A DNA stretch of 64,000 nucleotides from Schistosoma haematobium (GCF_000699445.3 NC_067197.1:27015809-27079808), one strand, 5' to 3'; shown: positions 49,701-60,536, numbered from the stretch's first letter. Notes: generated from the letters alone by a model not told the origin. Program-made: numbers and translations.

Positions 49701-52700
49701 GTATATGGTCAGACTTAGACTACCATTAAAATTTCTTTTAATTAAACAGTCTACGAATGGCAGTTCACTATGTTCATCTTTCTTTTCGAAAATAAATATA
49801 ATGTGTTCTGAGATCGTGTTTATGTGTTGAGAGGAATTTTTAAGAAGAGTTTTTCTAATAATGACGAACGTGTCATCCGCATATCTGAGCCAGATTCGTG
49901 GTCTGATAGTGCTGGCAAAAATAAGCGACTCAGTATGGGACGTATATAAATCTTCACAAATGAAAGATACTGGAGATCTCATGGCTACTCCGTTTGTTTG
50001 AGTACACCAAGTCTCTTTGAAAGTGAAAAAATTTGAATTTAAGCATAGTTTGAGGGATTATATGATTGAACTAATGTTTAATGGACATCTTCTAGATAGA
50101 GTATGACCATTCTCTAGTTGCGGATAAGGACTCCTGAAAAGTCCTATACTAATACGAAAGAGTTATTTAGTACTTCCTGGTTTGGAAAGGTTGTCTTAAT
50201 AACGTCTGTCAGTTCTATAAACTACAAGCAACACCAGTATTTATTATTATTGTCATTATGAGTTTACAGAATATTAACATTTTACAGTTAATCGAGAAGG
50301 TAAGTAAATAGAATTCATATAAAAACTCAGTATTGACGACTTAACCATTAAAAATTTATAGTGACAATTCAATCCTTTAATGCATTAACTAGACATTATA
50401 ACAAATGTCAGGTTTTCCAAAGCAATGTTGTTAGGATCATTGTAAAAAGTAAGTCATTATTGCTAATTGAAATCAGTTCATCACTTATTACGCTCCAAAT
50501 TGTTCAGTGAAAAAAAATTATAAATTCCATTGCTCTTTATCCTTTAATTCGATATACTGTATTAGATAATTTGTTAAATTTAATAAATTACTTCACTAAT
50601 AAAGTAATATATTTGTAATATCCCAATGAGTAGAAAATTGGATTTGGTTATTTATTCTCTGAAGAAGTGACTTACACTAAGTCACGAAACGTCAGAAAAT
50701 CCAATTTTCTACTCATTGGGATATTACAAATATATTACTTTTATTTATAACAATCAACCCAATGCTCAATTTATTCGAAATTATCAAATCAAACCTTGGT
50801 AATGACACCTATAAATTACTTCACTATCCATATTCTAAAATTATATAAGCAGTATATTCACATAGTGTGATGTGTGCTGCTGATGTCGATAGATATAAGT
50901 AGTATGTATCATCAATCGGAAGTGAAATGCCTGCTAGTAGAATGTTATGAAGATCAAAGTGAAAGAGAAAGAGAACAAAGAATGATTGCTGTGAAAACGA
51001 AGAAACAATGAAGTCTGAGATAATTGATTAACATTTCGTAAAAGAAATATTTAGTGTATGATTCTCGGACTTTATTAATATGTTCTGTAATTTTGTATTC
51101 AAACACATCCGATTATCCCCACTTGTGTTCTCGTTCACTACAGTAGTAGTGTTATTGTTTACATAATTCATTCAAAGAAAATAAAAGCCAGTTTATAAAA
51201 AACTTTCTCTATAATATACATGATTTGTGGATGACTGTTAAAGTGTTTTTATGCTTCCGCTAATACATTAAATTTAAATCTATATTACTTTGAATAATTC
51301 ATTTCTACTATATCCATCACAGTTTACAACATCAACAATTTTATTTTCAGAAGGGCTTTTTTGAATATTATAGTAATTTCAATAGTTGAGATCATGAGTC
51401 AATTAAAGCTAGACCATTGTGAAAAACCTGGAAGCATTGGACGGCCGTTTTGTCCTATTGTGTGATGCCGGCTCAGTGTTCTAGTGATTAAGCACTCGCG
51501 CGCGAGACTGATAGGTCCTGAGTTCGAATCTTGCGTGGCGAGGTCATGGATGCGCGCTGCTGAAGAGTCCCGTCATAGAATGAAATGGCCGTTCAGTGCT
51601 TTCAGGTTTTCCACAATGGTCTAGCTTTAATTGACTCATGATCTCAACTATTGAAATTTTATTTTCAATGAAAATAGAAACATTTAAAGAATAATTTAGT
51701 CATTCAATAATCAATGTAGAAAAAAAACAAATGAAAACATTTGTCAAAACAATTTTTTTAAAAGAAATTCCATATAAAACGTTCAATTTAAATTGCCTAA
51801 AAGACAATCAAAGGAATTAAACATCTGTTTTGTTTAAATTTAAACATTTGGATTCATTCACTTGATGTTTAATGTTTTTTTGGTTAGGTTGAGATAGAAA
51901 CATGAGATAATGTTTTAAATCATTATGATTTTTGTATAAGATCTTAATTTGAATTTTATTCATTCAGAACATATACATTTCATATAGATACTATGTAAAA
52001 TCAATCATAAATCTTTTTTTTAATTTGGATTATATTTGATATTAGCTGACTGGTTATCAATGTATTTCGTTCATACTGTGGTATGTACTACTTATATTGA
52101 TGTAAGTAGTATATGACGCGAGTTAAAGACGTAATGTCTGGCAGCAGAAGATGGGGGAAGATCGAAAAAGGAAGAGCGGCAACACAATGCAATTTGTAAG
52201 AAAACGTATGAACAATGAAATATGAGACAATGGATTGATAATTGCAACAGAAACAGTCCGGTTTGATATGATGGATTGATATTTTGCAAATTAACGATTT
52301 ACTATATGGTTTTTCTATTTTATGAACCAACTATGTAATTTTGAGCTACAACACGGATTGTCCCCGCCCATGTTCTGTTCACTACAATACTAGTCGTAGT
52401 ATTCACCTGCCAATAGTTTTTTATCTTCGTTCCTGCATCGTTCGTTCCTCAGTGTTTTCTATTACAACTATCATTTTCGCGGTTATAATAGTAATTATAT
52501 TGTATGGATGCATTCTAGTACATTAATCTGTTAAAACTACATGCATCTTCAGCTGATAAATAAAAGTACGATTGTAGTGAACGAGAACACAGGTGGGAAC
52601 AATCGAACACGTTAGTAAAATCTGAGAGCCATACACTAAAAAAATCATTTGCAAAATATCAATCAACTGTCTCAAACTTGACTGTTTTATTGCAAATATC

Positions 52701-55700
52701 AGTCAATCGTTTCAGACTTTACTGTTCTTTCGTTTCCACACCAAGCATTCTTTGTTCTCGTTCTCTTTTTTTGATCTTCTTAACCTTCTGATTTCAGACA
52801 TTTCGCTTTCGATTGATGATATATACTACTTATATCTGTCAACATAAGTATTACACACTACACTATATTCTTTGTATAAAATAAATAATTAATAACTTTT
52901 TTGTCTAAAAGTAGTGTCACGTAACGTCTACTTCAATTGATGGAGTACCATTTGTTTTTGTATAGTTTGTAAATTATAACGATGATAAATAATTAAAGTA
53001 CGGTCCATAATTTCATCACGATATTCTCGAAATATTTAACTCTTAAAAACTACTTCGAATAGAGATTGAGCCATTCAGCCTAATGTTTATGACATTTCGT
53101 TAAATTGATAGATTTTGCTTATTATTAACTACATGAGTATAGTTATGATTAACGTCTAAGAATCTATTTGAAAACACTTAAAGTTACAAACAATATTACA
53201 GATTTAAAGCAATTAGTCCCTTTGATAAATTTCGACACGTTAGAAATCACTTATAATACATATTAGACTAATAACATTCAAATTCAAAGTTAGGTGAGTG
53301 TCAATTAACATAAATTATAAGTTTCTCTGAACGTTAATTTTACTTTAAGGATGCTGAACTTAGGTACTCTCAAGTTAGACACATTATATTGTGTCATGAT
53401 CAGGATATAAATTCTACTCATAGTTTTCATGAATGGATGATTTGTTCTGAAGAAACATTGAGATTTAGTTAACAATCGATATTCATATATAGATATAAAC
53501 ATATAGATAATAGTACCCGTTCATTATACTACAAACTGGTTAAACTGTAGAATTTCCGATTCAAACTGGATGATTTGATTTAGGCACTGGATTAGTTTAC
53601 AATAATTCTTACTTATAGTCATTCAATTTATGTTATAATCGTTTAATTCAATAATTTGTTATTTATCTCACCTTAAGTTTGTTATATCCATTCACTTTCT
53701 TAACTCTATGCTTGACAGTTGGGACAATCAAATGTATATTTATTTGAACACGAATAGAATACCTACTTTTTTAATCAAAAACTTACAGTAATACTGTAGT
53801 GGACGCTACTCACAAGATTGTTTGTAAGTTGTATGTTGTGGAACATGGCTTCAAAGTTCGATTAGTCGTCAAACGGAGAGAAGAGTTTCAGTACAACGAA
53901 AGCACAACCTAGGCATAACACTTAGAGATCAGATAAGAAAACACCAAAAAATGTAAATGAATGATTGAAGGTTATGTATGTATATCATGTAAAGGTTTAT
54001 AACTTATCTTAAAAAACAGATTCCTCCTACCTAGTTCCACATTTTACAATTATAGTAGATTTAATTAAATCATCTATGTAATATTTCCAATCATGTGACT
54101 AATACGTTTTAATGAACTATTGTCGGTGTATAATCGTAATAACAGGAAGAATAATTTTCTTTTTACCTTTTAAGAATAAAAGATGTAGAACAGCTGATTT
54201 CATTTATCGATATCACTGTTTTAATCAAATTAATGTTTGTTTGTTTGTTTTTCACATATTTTATTGCATTTATAGACACAAACTGGTAGTCCATCAGAGG
54301 GTATATTACAAAGTGGTGATGAGATTTTATCAATTAATGGAGAAAATGCACGAATTTTAAGTCATGAAGAAGCAACACAAAAAATTCGTTCTGCTGGTAC
54401 TGATCTACAATTAACTGTAGCAAGGTAAATATTGATGAATAATATACACCATAGATTAGTTGTTACTTTTTTTGAAATTACTGTACTAAATTGTCCAGAC
54501 TTCATGTATTAAGGTGAAAAGTTATACTGAACTGAGGTATACTTTATTAAATTACCCCCAAATAACTATGTAAATATAATGGTTAGAATACACATAGAAA
54601 TCAGGTAAATATCTTGTGGGAAAATTAGCAGAACAAAAAAAGTTTCTTCAGATGCATTCATTCATTATAGTTACGTAGTCGCAGATCAATATTAAAATAA
54701 CAACAATGAATGACTTGTACTTAGTTGATATTTTTAAGGAATGAAACAAGTTTAGGTCTAATAGAAAACTAAGAAATGGATGGTGGTTGTTCTGTCCACG
54801 TATGGAACTCCTAAGCGGTGGCAATTCACGAAGAAGACATCATCGATAGCTAAAAAAGTTGTTGCGCTTTAAGGTGAATTGATCAAGATTTAGAAGTGTA
54901 AACTATTGAATCCTACCTGAACAGTCAAGAAAAAAAAACTATATGAAATGTAAAGGTCCTGGACTCGTTTTACGGTGAGATACTTGTCGCATACTGATGA
55001 AGAGTCCCATAAACGGATGGAACAACTATCTAGTGTCCATTGTTTTAAGCGAGATCTCAAATAATGTCAATCCTTCACGAAAAGCACCTGCAAATTGAAG
55101 TGATTTCTACCTAAACCTCTGAACAAAACCATAAGTTTGTCAAAATAAAATGTCAAAATAAAAATGTAGTTATAACACTGAAGTGAATAATCGTAAACCG
55201 GTTGATAAAATGTCTTTTGTGGCTACAGCAAACAAAACAATCAAACAAACACTTCTTATACACACAAATTAAGGTTTCAAATTGTGAATGACTGAAGCCT
55301 TTATGATAGTGAATGCGTCTAAGTATTAACTCTAAGATCCCTATATAGGATTTTGTAAGTGATTTTTATTGATAAATCTACACGTGAATTCTCTAGTGAA
55401 TCTGACACATGCTACAGAAAAGAAAAATGCAATAAATCTGATTGCCATTCACTAAATCAAAGTTCTTTATAAGAAAGCAGATGAACTAACGTTTAAATAT
55501 GGAACTGGTCGGTTATGAAAACTTATCCTTCCTTCAGCAACATTAATATTGATAAGTATGTTTTGTCAATCCTGAATAACACATGGTTATTCAAGGGAAC
55601 TTTGTAATGTATTTTTGTTACCACAACTCACAACCACACTAATATCTTAACGAATATAAATAAATTATACTAATAGTGCATTGTTTATGTATAGACTTAT

Positions 55701-58700
55701 AATTCCAATTAAAACGAAGAAACACGAAATTCATGTTGGAAGATCTTGTTTCAATGAAGTTGTTATCAAGCTGTACAATCGTACATGTTTATTCAATTTT
55801 TAAGTATTGATTCCATGGGGAGATACGAACAGTAGATGAATATGATGATGAAATAGGAAGATTACGATATTAGGTTATATGGTGTCAGTCGATTGACATT
55901 TTGCAAATAAAGAATTTACTGTATGGTTCTCAGATTTTACTAAGATGTTCTGTAGTTTTGTGTTGAAATACATTTGATTGTCCTCACTTGTGTTCTCGTT
56001 CGTTACACTATGACCAGTAATCCATTTAAACAGTTAAACCAGAATTAAATTATCAGAATGAAGATTTATGGAGACTGTGGTAATTTTAATTGTTGAATTC
56101 ATGAGTCAATCTAAGCTAAACTACCATTGAAAACCTGAATGTACTGGACTGCCGTTTCGTCCTAGTATGAGACTCCTCAGCACTGCACATTCACGATTCC
56201 GCACGCGGGACTGAATTTGTTTGGTTAAAGTTCACTGTCATTGAACTAGGAATTGTATCTGTCTCATACTTATGTTAAAATATGTACACTAAACAGAATT
56301 CTGTTAGTGTTATATCTTTTAATAAGTCATATCATTCAATGTTAGCTATGCGTTGAAAGTACATTGTTTACTTAATATAATCTTTGTAGAAATTGGTCAT
56401 AATGAGTTTCTATGTCGGCCTCACCAGTTTACAGAGATAATCTAATTTCCGTAACAGGTAAATATAAATCTAAACGTGACTATTCTGTATAATTTTATAT
56501 AATCCATCGACCAGAACACCTTGGCTACAACGATTCCCAATAGTGTTAAAACATACGTTGCAGTACGAATTGTTAGGAAATATCATGTTTTAGAAATGTT
56601 AATAAGCATATGACACTAGTACGGAAGAAAATGAACTGTTTTTTGTTGTAGTGAATTATGTTATGTAGGTTGATGTAGTAATTAATCATAGTGTGGTTTA
56701 CCATGTGAATTTATACAATTCATACATTTAATAGATAGGCTAGACAAACAGGGAAACAACACAATCATATTAATACAAAAAAATTTATATGGATAAAAGA
56801 TAGTCAACAATCATTCGAATGTGTACGAAATAATAAATGAGATCAAGACAACACATTTAATAATCACATGAGTTTTTAGCCTTATATCAGTTTAGATAAT
56901 AAATGGGACTAAGTAGGTGTATAATCTAAGTGTGTTATAATCTAATTCATTAAGTTCAGTTGTCCATTAATGACGTAACCATGATTACAAAATATTTCTT
57001 AATTAAATTATCTATATTAAGCAACAATGAAATTAAAATTAATTCAAAGGATTTATCAAATATAAATATATAATGTCTTGAAGCGTTCGTCTTTCAACTC
57101 CTTTTTCTGACTGGTACCTAACAAAATGATATGTAGGAAAAGTACCTTATGTTTACAGTTTCACTGATGTAATCATATGTGGTTTAAAAACTAAAAGTCC
57201 ATCATCTTATCTAATTTAATACATAACCAAATATTATACTAATTTTTAATTGTTACATTTTCCATTTGATAAAGTGAAAACTATATCAATCATTGATTTT
57301 GTTTGCATACTATTGACATTTAAACGACTATATTTGAAAATCATATAGTACTGTAACCTAGACTGATGGTCACATTGCAACTCGGTTGATAGAATCCTAT
57401 CTGTGCTAAGAAGGACCTGACTCATATGACATTGATAACTACTTAGTGATTAAGCAATTATAAATACGTCTTAGTCCTACAGGAAGTTAATCGCGGCCCG
57501 GATAGCTCAGTGGTAACATCTCTGACTGTGGAGCTTGGTGACAAGGGACTGGATCCTCTAGGGAGCATAATTTCCGTTACCATGACAGGTACACCTTAGT
57601 GGTTCCAAATACTACGGAACCTATGTTCAGGGTTTCCTGTTGATTACCTCCAACCACTACCTTATATAAAATATTGTATATGTATTTCATTTCAAGTTTT
57701 AGTAAAATTCTTGCGATTCTATCTAATAGGCATGAATATTCTATTGAATCATTATAACCAGTTCCAGTTGTTGATATTTAAAATTTCAAACGATTTAGTC
57801 ATTATTTACTTGCTTACGCCTGTTAGCCCTCGTGGAGCATAGGCCGCCGATCAGGTTTCTCCAACCAACTCTATCCTGGGCTCTACTTTCCATTTTTGGC
57901 AAGTATCGTTCGTTCTTTTGATGTCTTCCTCCAGTTCCCGGGGAAATATATATTTTGGTCTGCCTTTTTTCCTTTTGCATTAGGAATTCGAAGTTAGGGT
58001 GTGTTTTGTGATGCAGTTTGATAATTTCCGCAATATGTGTCCTATCTTTGAATGTCTTGTAAATGAATGTTATACAATACGTTCACTTAACTCATTCAAT
58101 TCATTTTAACAGCATCAAGTTCATAGTAAACAGACCACGAATAAGAGAAATGCTAGTTAGTGGAAAAATCATGTCAACAAAGAGTACAAAAGGAATATTT
58201 TCTTTTTTTTATGTATAAGATTTAACTGAAATTAGTATAAATTAGTTAAAGACTATTTTACAAGCTGCATTTCTACTTTGGCATTCTTTTAAATATTGGC
58301 TTGGAGTATAATTTAGAATTTATGTTCCAACCTACGTAGCACTCATCACCATATAGTCTCTGTATTTAACTGTTTATATTCATTTGGAGATTCGTTTCTA
58401 AAACATGGTGTTTTAAACTTCAGAATAGTGCCAATCAAACTATCAACTCTCGAATACTTTCATTTACCTAAAGGGCAAGATATTTTTAGTATATTCGCAT
58501 TATCGCCGGCTGCAGAACTCAAGACACATATTATGTTGTATTTGGAACTTGTCGGCTGAACGGGCCTACATCCTAGTGTTCATATTAGCACTGAGACTCG
58601 AACCAAAATGCTAGTGCTTTATTCATTTAGATACTAATTTTAAATAGACACTTACTTGTTCAATGATTATGTTGCTTATCTGTAATGGTTCGTGTTATCC

Positions 58701-60536
58701 AGTTATTAGCATTTAGTACCATATTTTGATAAATATTTCTTGACACCTGTGAATTCTAAGTATAAACATTGATAGTGTTAGTCTGTTACAAGTCTTAGTA
58801 CAGATAGAATCACAAATTCCACTGCTTACAACTATACAACTAAGATATAGCCTTAAACAAAATAGCAGTATCATTGTGTTACACTCACGACGCCGACAAT
58901 GAATAGTGAAAATTTTATTTTGAATATCAACAACTGTTCAATTCAAACCTGTACGCATAAATCATGATATTTATATCAAGGCATCCTAGTTCACGATGAT
59001 CAGATGTTAATAAAAACTAATCAGCTCAGCCTTATATACCGAAAATCATGTAATATACACTCAAAAATCACTGTATACGTTAAATTACATCTAATCGTAA
59101 AAGATTTACATGATGACTGCCTTTCTCCAGTATTCGATTACAGAAAATTCCAATCTTTAAGGAACTTTGTAAAATCTTAACAGCAGTATGATTTTTTTAA
59201 AATCACGCTTTCATTTTAGGATGTAAAACTATCTCTTTTCCAAGATTTAACTTTTCTTACTGTTAGTATATAGATCATACAAAATATTTACTAAAGGTTA
59301 AATTTATTGTCATAACATGTCAAACAGAAATTTGACATTGATGGAGATTATTCAACAACCATGAATTATTTCTGTTATAACGCTCGGCTTTACTTCGTCT
59401 AATGTTATAACGGTTGGGTTTACATGTTTACACGTATGGGACGTTAATTTACCTTAAAGTAATATCTATACTAGATTCCCTCCCAGTGTCTATTCTACAA
59501 GACGTCAATATAACTCAGATCAAGAACACGTGATTAGCCAGACCACCAAAAACCCGACACAATCCAACAACAATGAATAATCAAATAATACGTGAGTAAT
59601 AATAATAAGGATAGGGGAATATATAACTCATCTGACACTTGTTAGACTATCTACATATCTGACTAAACAGACAACCAATCATTATCATTCATGCCCACAC
59701 ATCAATTTCTATCGTCGATACTTCTTCAAGACTATTTTAAAGTATTAATGAGATTACTTTCTAATGAATTGAAAATATTATTATTAACTTCTTCAATTTA
59801 ATTTTAAAACAGAAAATCATTATTCAAACAGTAATTAATTAAACCATTAACTCTATTGATGGGTATATGATTATTCCGTTTATTTAAACGAGAGGAACTG
59901 AAATTGAACTGTTTATCTCCTTCTGTTTAATTTCAAGCAAACTTTTAAGTGTAAGTTAAGTGTCGACTAGATAGTATAAATTTGACGATTATAAATAAAA
60001 GATTACTGTATTTTTTTTTAGAAAATAAGAGCCTTTTAAAGTTTGAAGATAGTTTATATTCTAGACTGAGGTTAACTAGATAACTAATCAATATCAAAGG
60101 CTGCTTTATCTTATTATAGGACTGTTTACCAATATCCCTCTACGTTATTTTTTTTTGAATGCCAGCTTAATAGCATTTGAAATATAAAGGAAGTAGCCTC
60201 ATCATGAGATTTAATTGTTCCAGTTTCGATGCCTAATAATGTTTAAGTTGCATACTGTTGAGAAATCGTACTCTACATTGCCTTTTGGATTTCAATATTT
60301 CACTAACTAAAGTCAGTCCGTTAGGTAAATCATTCTATATTTTGTTATCCAGCACCCAAATTCAATTAAATTATCGATTTATTCAAATCTTAGATAATTT
60401 TGTTATGTTTTTTATAATTACTTAATCTTTGGTTTCTTCTTTCTGTAAAATTTTTAGAAGACAAACATGTGATCTAAGTGATATTCGACCTAAAGGATTA
60501 CTGAAATTCATAGCTCCACAGAACAACAGACGCTGA
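38431..60536 (+). CDS. Single-PDZ protein, PDLIM/ZASP-like, 3 exons
   Basis: Exons 38431-38775, 54276-54424 and 60458-60536 give 190 residues. Residues 1-80 are rich in Asn, Thr and Ser with no recognised domain. Residues about 84-164 form one PDZ domain: VNIVLRRASNDSPWGFRVQG with the carboxylate-binding loop PWGF at 96-99, then SGDEILSINGENA and a final strand LQLTVAR. PWGFRVQGG-type loops are typical of PDLIM/ALP/ZASP proteins, which bind alpha-actinin at muscle and actin structures; that role is inferred. No LIM domain follows. The protein ends about 25 residues after the PDZ, so it may be a short isoform of a larger locus. The start could lie further 5', since ATGs at 38431 and 38491 are both in frame. 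Confidence 0.8.
39020..39537 (+). repeat. Dispersed repeat family R1, copy 3
   Basis: Diverged plus-strand copy, beginning CCCCCGAGTGCCCTGGTAC and ending with A/T-rich TTAAAATAAA. The open frame of copies 1 and 2 is broken here. Confidence 0.8.
40662..40743. repeat. (ACT)n(AAT)n compound microsatellite
   Basis: About 14 ACT units run directly into about 13 AAT units. It sits at the 3' side of the reverse LINE that follows, so it may derive from that element's short-repeat tail. Confidence 0.92.
40775..42960 (-). mobile_element. RTE-like LINE, RT and C-terminal part, broken
   Basis: Read on the reverse strand from 42960 down: RT start (MVIWQTKRWNAAGTDNIPA near 42490), VPGKVFNRVLLNQMKN near 42250, HLAEFRKAG near 42190, then an interruption by another repeat (41842-42100), then MDRRILWNLLRHCG near 41790, SYDGLHCKVVNGGQLT near 41700, and the 3' end near 40800. 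Many frameshifts. This is the abundant schistosome RTE-like (SR2-type) family by motif resemblance; the exact family name is not certain. Confidence 0.85.
41842..42100 (+). repeat. MITE-like repeat nested in the LINE
   Basis: Diverged forward copy of the 290-bp family (ACCAATGTCGACAAATACAA, end block TTTTCGTCCATTAC). It splits the LINE reading frame between EIHH and LYISFFDHEKA-type residues, so it was inserted after the LINE. Confidence 0.65.
44885..45030 (+). repeat. Hammerhead SINE, strongly degenerate
   Basis: Contains TGGATGCGCATTGCTGTGGAG, a decayed stem II and TACTTCCTGG, in the order seen in better copies. Catalytic core lost. Confidence 0.5.
45268..45835. repeat. Inverted pair of S2 SINEs (fold-back)
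   Basis: Left half (45268-45560) is a reverse S2 SINE preceded by the family's 5' module (TTGGTTGATCACTGGGTGGT). Right half (45560-45835) is the module in opposite orientation followed by a plus S2 SINE with CCCAGTGGTAAAGTCTC and GGGTCGAATCC. The arms are complementary over most of their length, so the whole 570 bp can fold back. Confidence 0.8.
46370..46655 (+). repeat. 290-bp MITE-like repeat, forward
   Basis: Starts near TATGGTATGTGCTACTGATG and ends near GTGTTCTCGTTCACTACAG. No coding capacity; ends rich in GTAGTG/CACTAC suggest very short inverted termini. Confidence 0.7.
46893..47404 (-). repeat. Dispersed repeat family R1, copy 4 (reverse)
   Basis: Reverse copy including the A/T-rich tail (near 46895) and the 5' end (TACCAGGGAATTCGGGAGCA on the plus strand). 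Confidence 0.8.
48499..48728 (+). repeat. Hammerhead SINE, full length
   Basis: tRNA-like head (GCCGGCTCAGTGGTCTAGTG, B box GGTTCGAATCC at 48559-48569), hammerhead at 48591-48636 and the common 3' end (TTGACTCATGATCCCAACAA to CCCCTTCTGATA). The ribozyme has perfect stems II and III (CGGCCG) and GTC, but the core reads CCAAGGA and GAGA, so it is probably inactive. Confidence 0.82.
49190..49495 (+). repeat. tRNA-like SINE, family S2, best copy
   Basis: A box TAGCTCAGTGG at 49330-49340 is a perfect match to the polymerase III consensus, and the B box reads AGATCGAATCC at about 49372-49382. A 5' module precedes it and an S2 3' end (GTCGACTACCTCTAACCACC) follows. Acceptor-stem pairing is absent, so it is a SINE and not a tRNA gene. 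Confidence 0.82.
49560..50060 (-). mobile_element. Penelope-like element, reverse transcriptase remnant
   Basis: Reverse-strand frame: KLCLNSNFFTFKETWCTQTN, then GVAMRSPVS, then the catalytic box WLRYADDTFVII, then LPFVDCLIKR and YRKPTHSKQYINLN. This is the RT core order of Penelope-like elements. The N-terminal RT part and the GIY-YIG endonuclease are missing. Open over about 160 codons, so not very old. Confidence 0.9.
50090..50190 (+). repeat. Hammerhead SINE remnant
   Basis: CTGAAAA, GTCC-TATACTA and ACGAAAGAG in hammerhead order, followed by TTTAGTACTTCCTGG. Core and stem II are damaged. Confidence 0.5.
50601..50741 (+). ncRNA. Hammerhead-like motif inside a 45-bp perfect palindrome
   Basis: Arms 50601-50645 and 50697-50741 are exact reverse complements. 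Between them, at 50659-50694, lie CTGAAGA, one extra A, stem II GTGACTT/AAGTCAC (7 perfect pairs, loop ACACT), GAAA and CGTC. This is hammerhead order, with the palindrome arms acting as a very long stem I. Penelope-like elements are known to carry hammerheads with minimal stem III. The extra base after the core and the short stem III mean activity is uncertain. Confidence 0.65.
50868..51150 (+). repeat. 290-bp MITE-like repeat, forward
   Basis: Good copy: GATGTCGATAGATATAAGTA near the start, GTGTTCTCGTTCACTACAG at the end. Confidence 0.75.
51349..51662 (+). repeat. Hammerhead SINE with inverted 3' end in front
   Basis: Left part (51349-51461) is the reverse complement of the element's 3' end and ribozyme tail. 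A full plus-strand SINE follows with B box AGTTCGAATCT (51521-51531). Its hammerhead (51554-51599) has stem I GCGCTG/CAGTGC, an intact core CTGAAGA, GAAA and GTT as cleavage triplet, but a damaged stem II (GTCC against GAAT). Confidence 0.82.
52079..52390 (+). repeat. 290-bp MITE-like repeat, forward
   Basis: Starts GTGGTATGTACTACTTATAT and ends CCATGTTCTGTTCACTACAA. Faces the reverse copy at 52572. Confidence 0.7.
52572..52862 (-). repeat. 290-bp MITE-like repeat, reverse
   Basis: Starts TGTAGTGAACGAGAACACAG and ends ACATAAGTATTACACACTAC. Together with 52079-52390 it forms a pair in opposite orientation. Confidence 0.75.
54276..54424 (+). CDS. PDZ gene exon 2 (residues 116-165)
   Basis: Acceptor GCATTTATAG, donor GTAAAT, leaves in phase 2. 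Completes the PDZ: GILQSGDEILSINGENARIL, then the helix HEEATQKIRSA and the last strand. Confidence 0.92.
54900..55060 (+). repeat. Hammerhead SINE, degenerate
   Basis: ATGAAGA-GTCCCATAAACGGAT-GGAAC in hammerhead order, about 55000-55030. One core base and the GAAA box are altered. Confidence 0.55.
55886..56012 (+). repeat. 290-bp MITE-like repeat, 3' part only
   Basis: Shares CATTTTGCAAATAAAGAATT to GTGTTCTCGTTCGTTACAC with the full copies. Confidence 0.65.
56055..56250 (-). repeat. Hammerhead SINE, reverse, core intact
   Basis: Reverse-strand ribozyme at 56141-56186: core CTGAGGA, stem II GTCT/GGAC (fully pairable), GAAA, CGGCAG and GTC. The catalytic core is unchanged, but stem I (GCAGTG/CAGTAC) has mismatches. 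Confidence 0.78.
57360..57665 (+). repeat. tRNA-like SINE, family S2
   Basis: A box in GGATAGCTCAGTGGTAAC near 57497, eroded B box near 57545, and the S2 3' end GTTGATTACCTCCAACCACT. The 5' module is in the orientation seen in the right half of 45268-45835, opposite to that at 49190. Confidence 0.78.
57795..57985 (-). mobile_element. RTE-like LINE, 3' tip
   Basis: The reverse-strand reading ends RAQDRVGWRNLIGGLCSTR then ANRRK, the C-terminus of the same RTE-like family as 40775-42960. 5'-truncated. Confidence 0.85.
58520..58645 (-). repeat. Sm-alpha-type SINE remnant, reverse
   Basis: B box GGTTCGAGTCTC on the reverse strand and a distal part resembling the 32.7 kb copy. The ribozyme is not recognisable. 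Confidence 0.4.
60458..60536 (+). CDS. PDZ gene exon 3 (residues 165-190, stop)
   Basis: Acceptor AATTTTTAG, phase restores Arg at the junction. Encodes a basic tail (LSDIRPKGLLKFIAPQNNRR) ending TGA. Confidence 0.75.

Larger units (their letters stand above)
38776..54275 (+). other. PDZ gene intron 1 (15.5 kb), packed with mobile elements
   Basis: Carries R1 repeats, an RTE-like LINE with a nested insertion, S2 SINEs, MITE-like repeats, a Penelope RT fragment, a ribozyme palindrome and hammerhead SINEs, listed separately. 43.2-44.6, 47.4-48.4 and 52.9-54.2 kb show nothing recognisable. Confidence 0.75.
54425..60457 (+). other. PDZ gene intron 2
   Basis: Contains hammerhead SINE remnants (54795-54845 reverse, 54900-55060, 56055-56250 reverse, 58520-58645 reverse), a MITE-like fragment (55886-56012), an S2 SINE (57360-57665) and a LINE tail (57795-57985). 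58.7-60.4 kb shows nothing recognisable. Confidence 0.65.
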
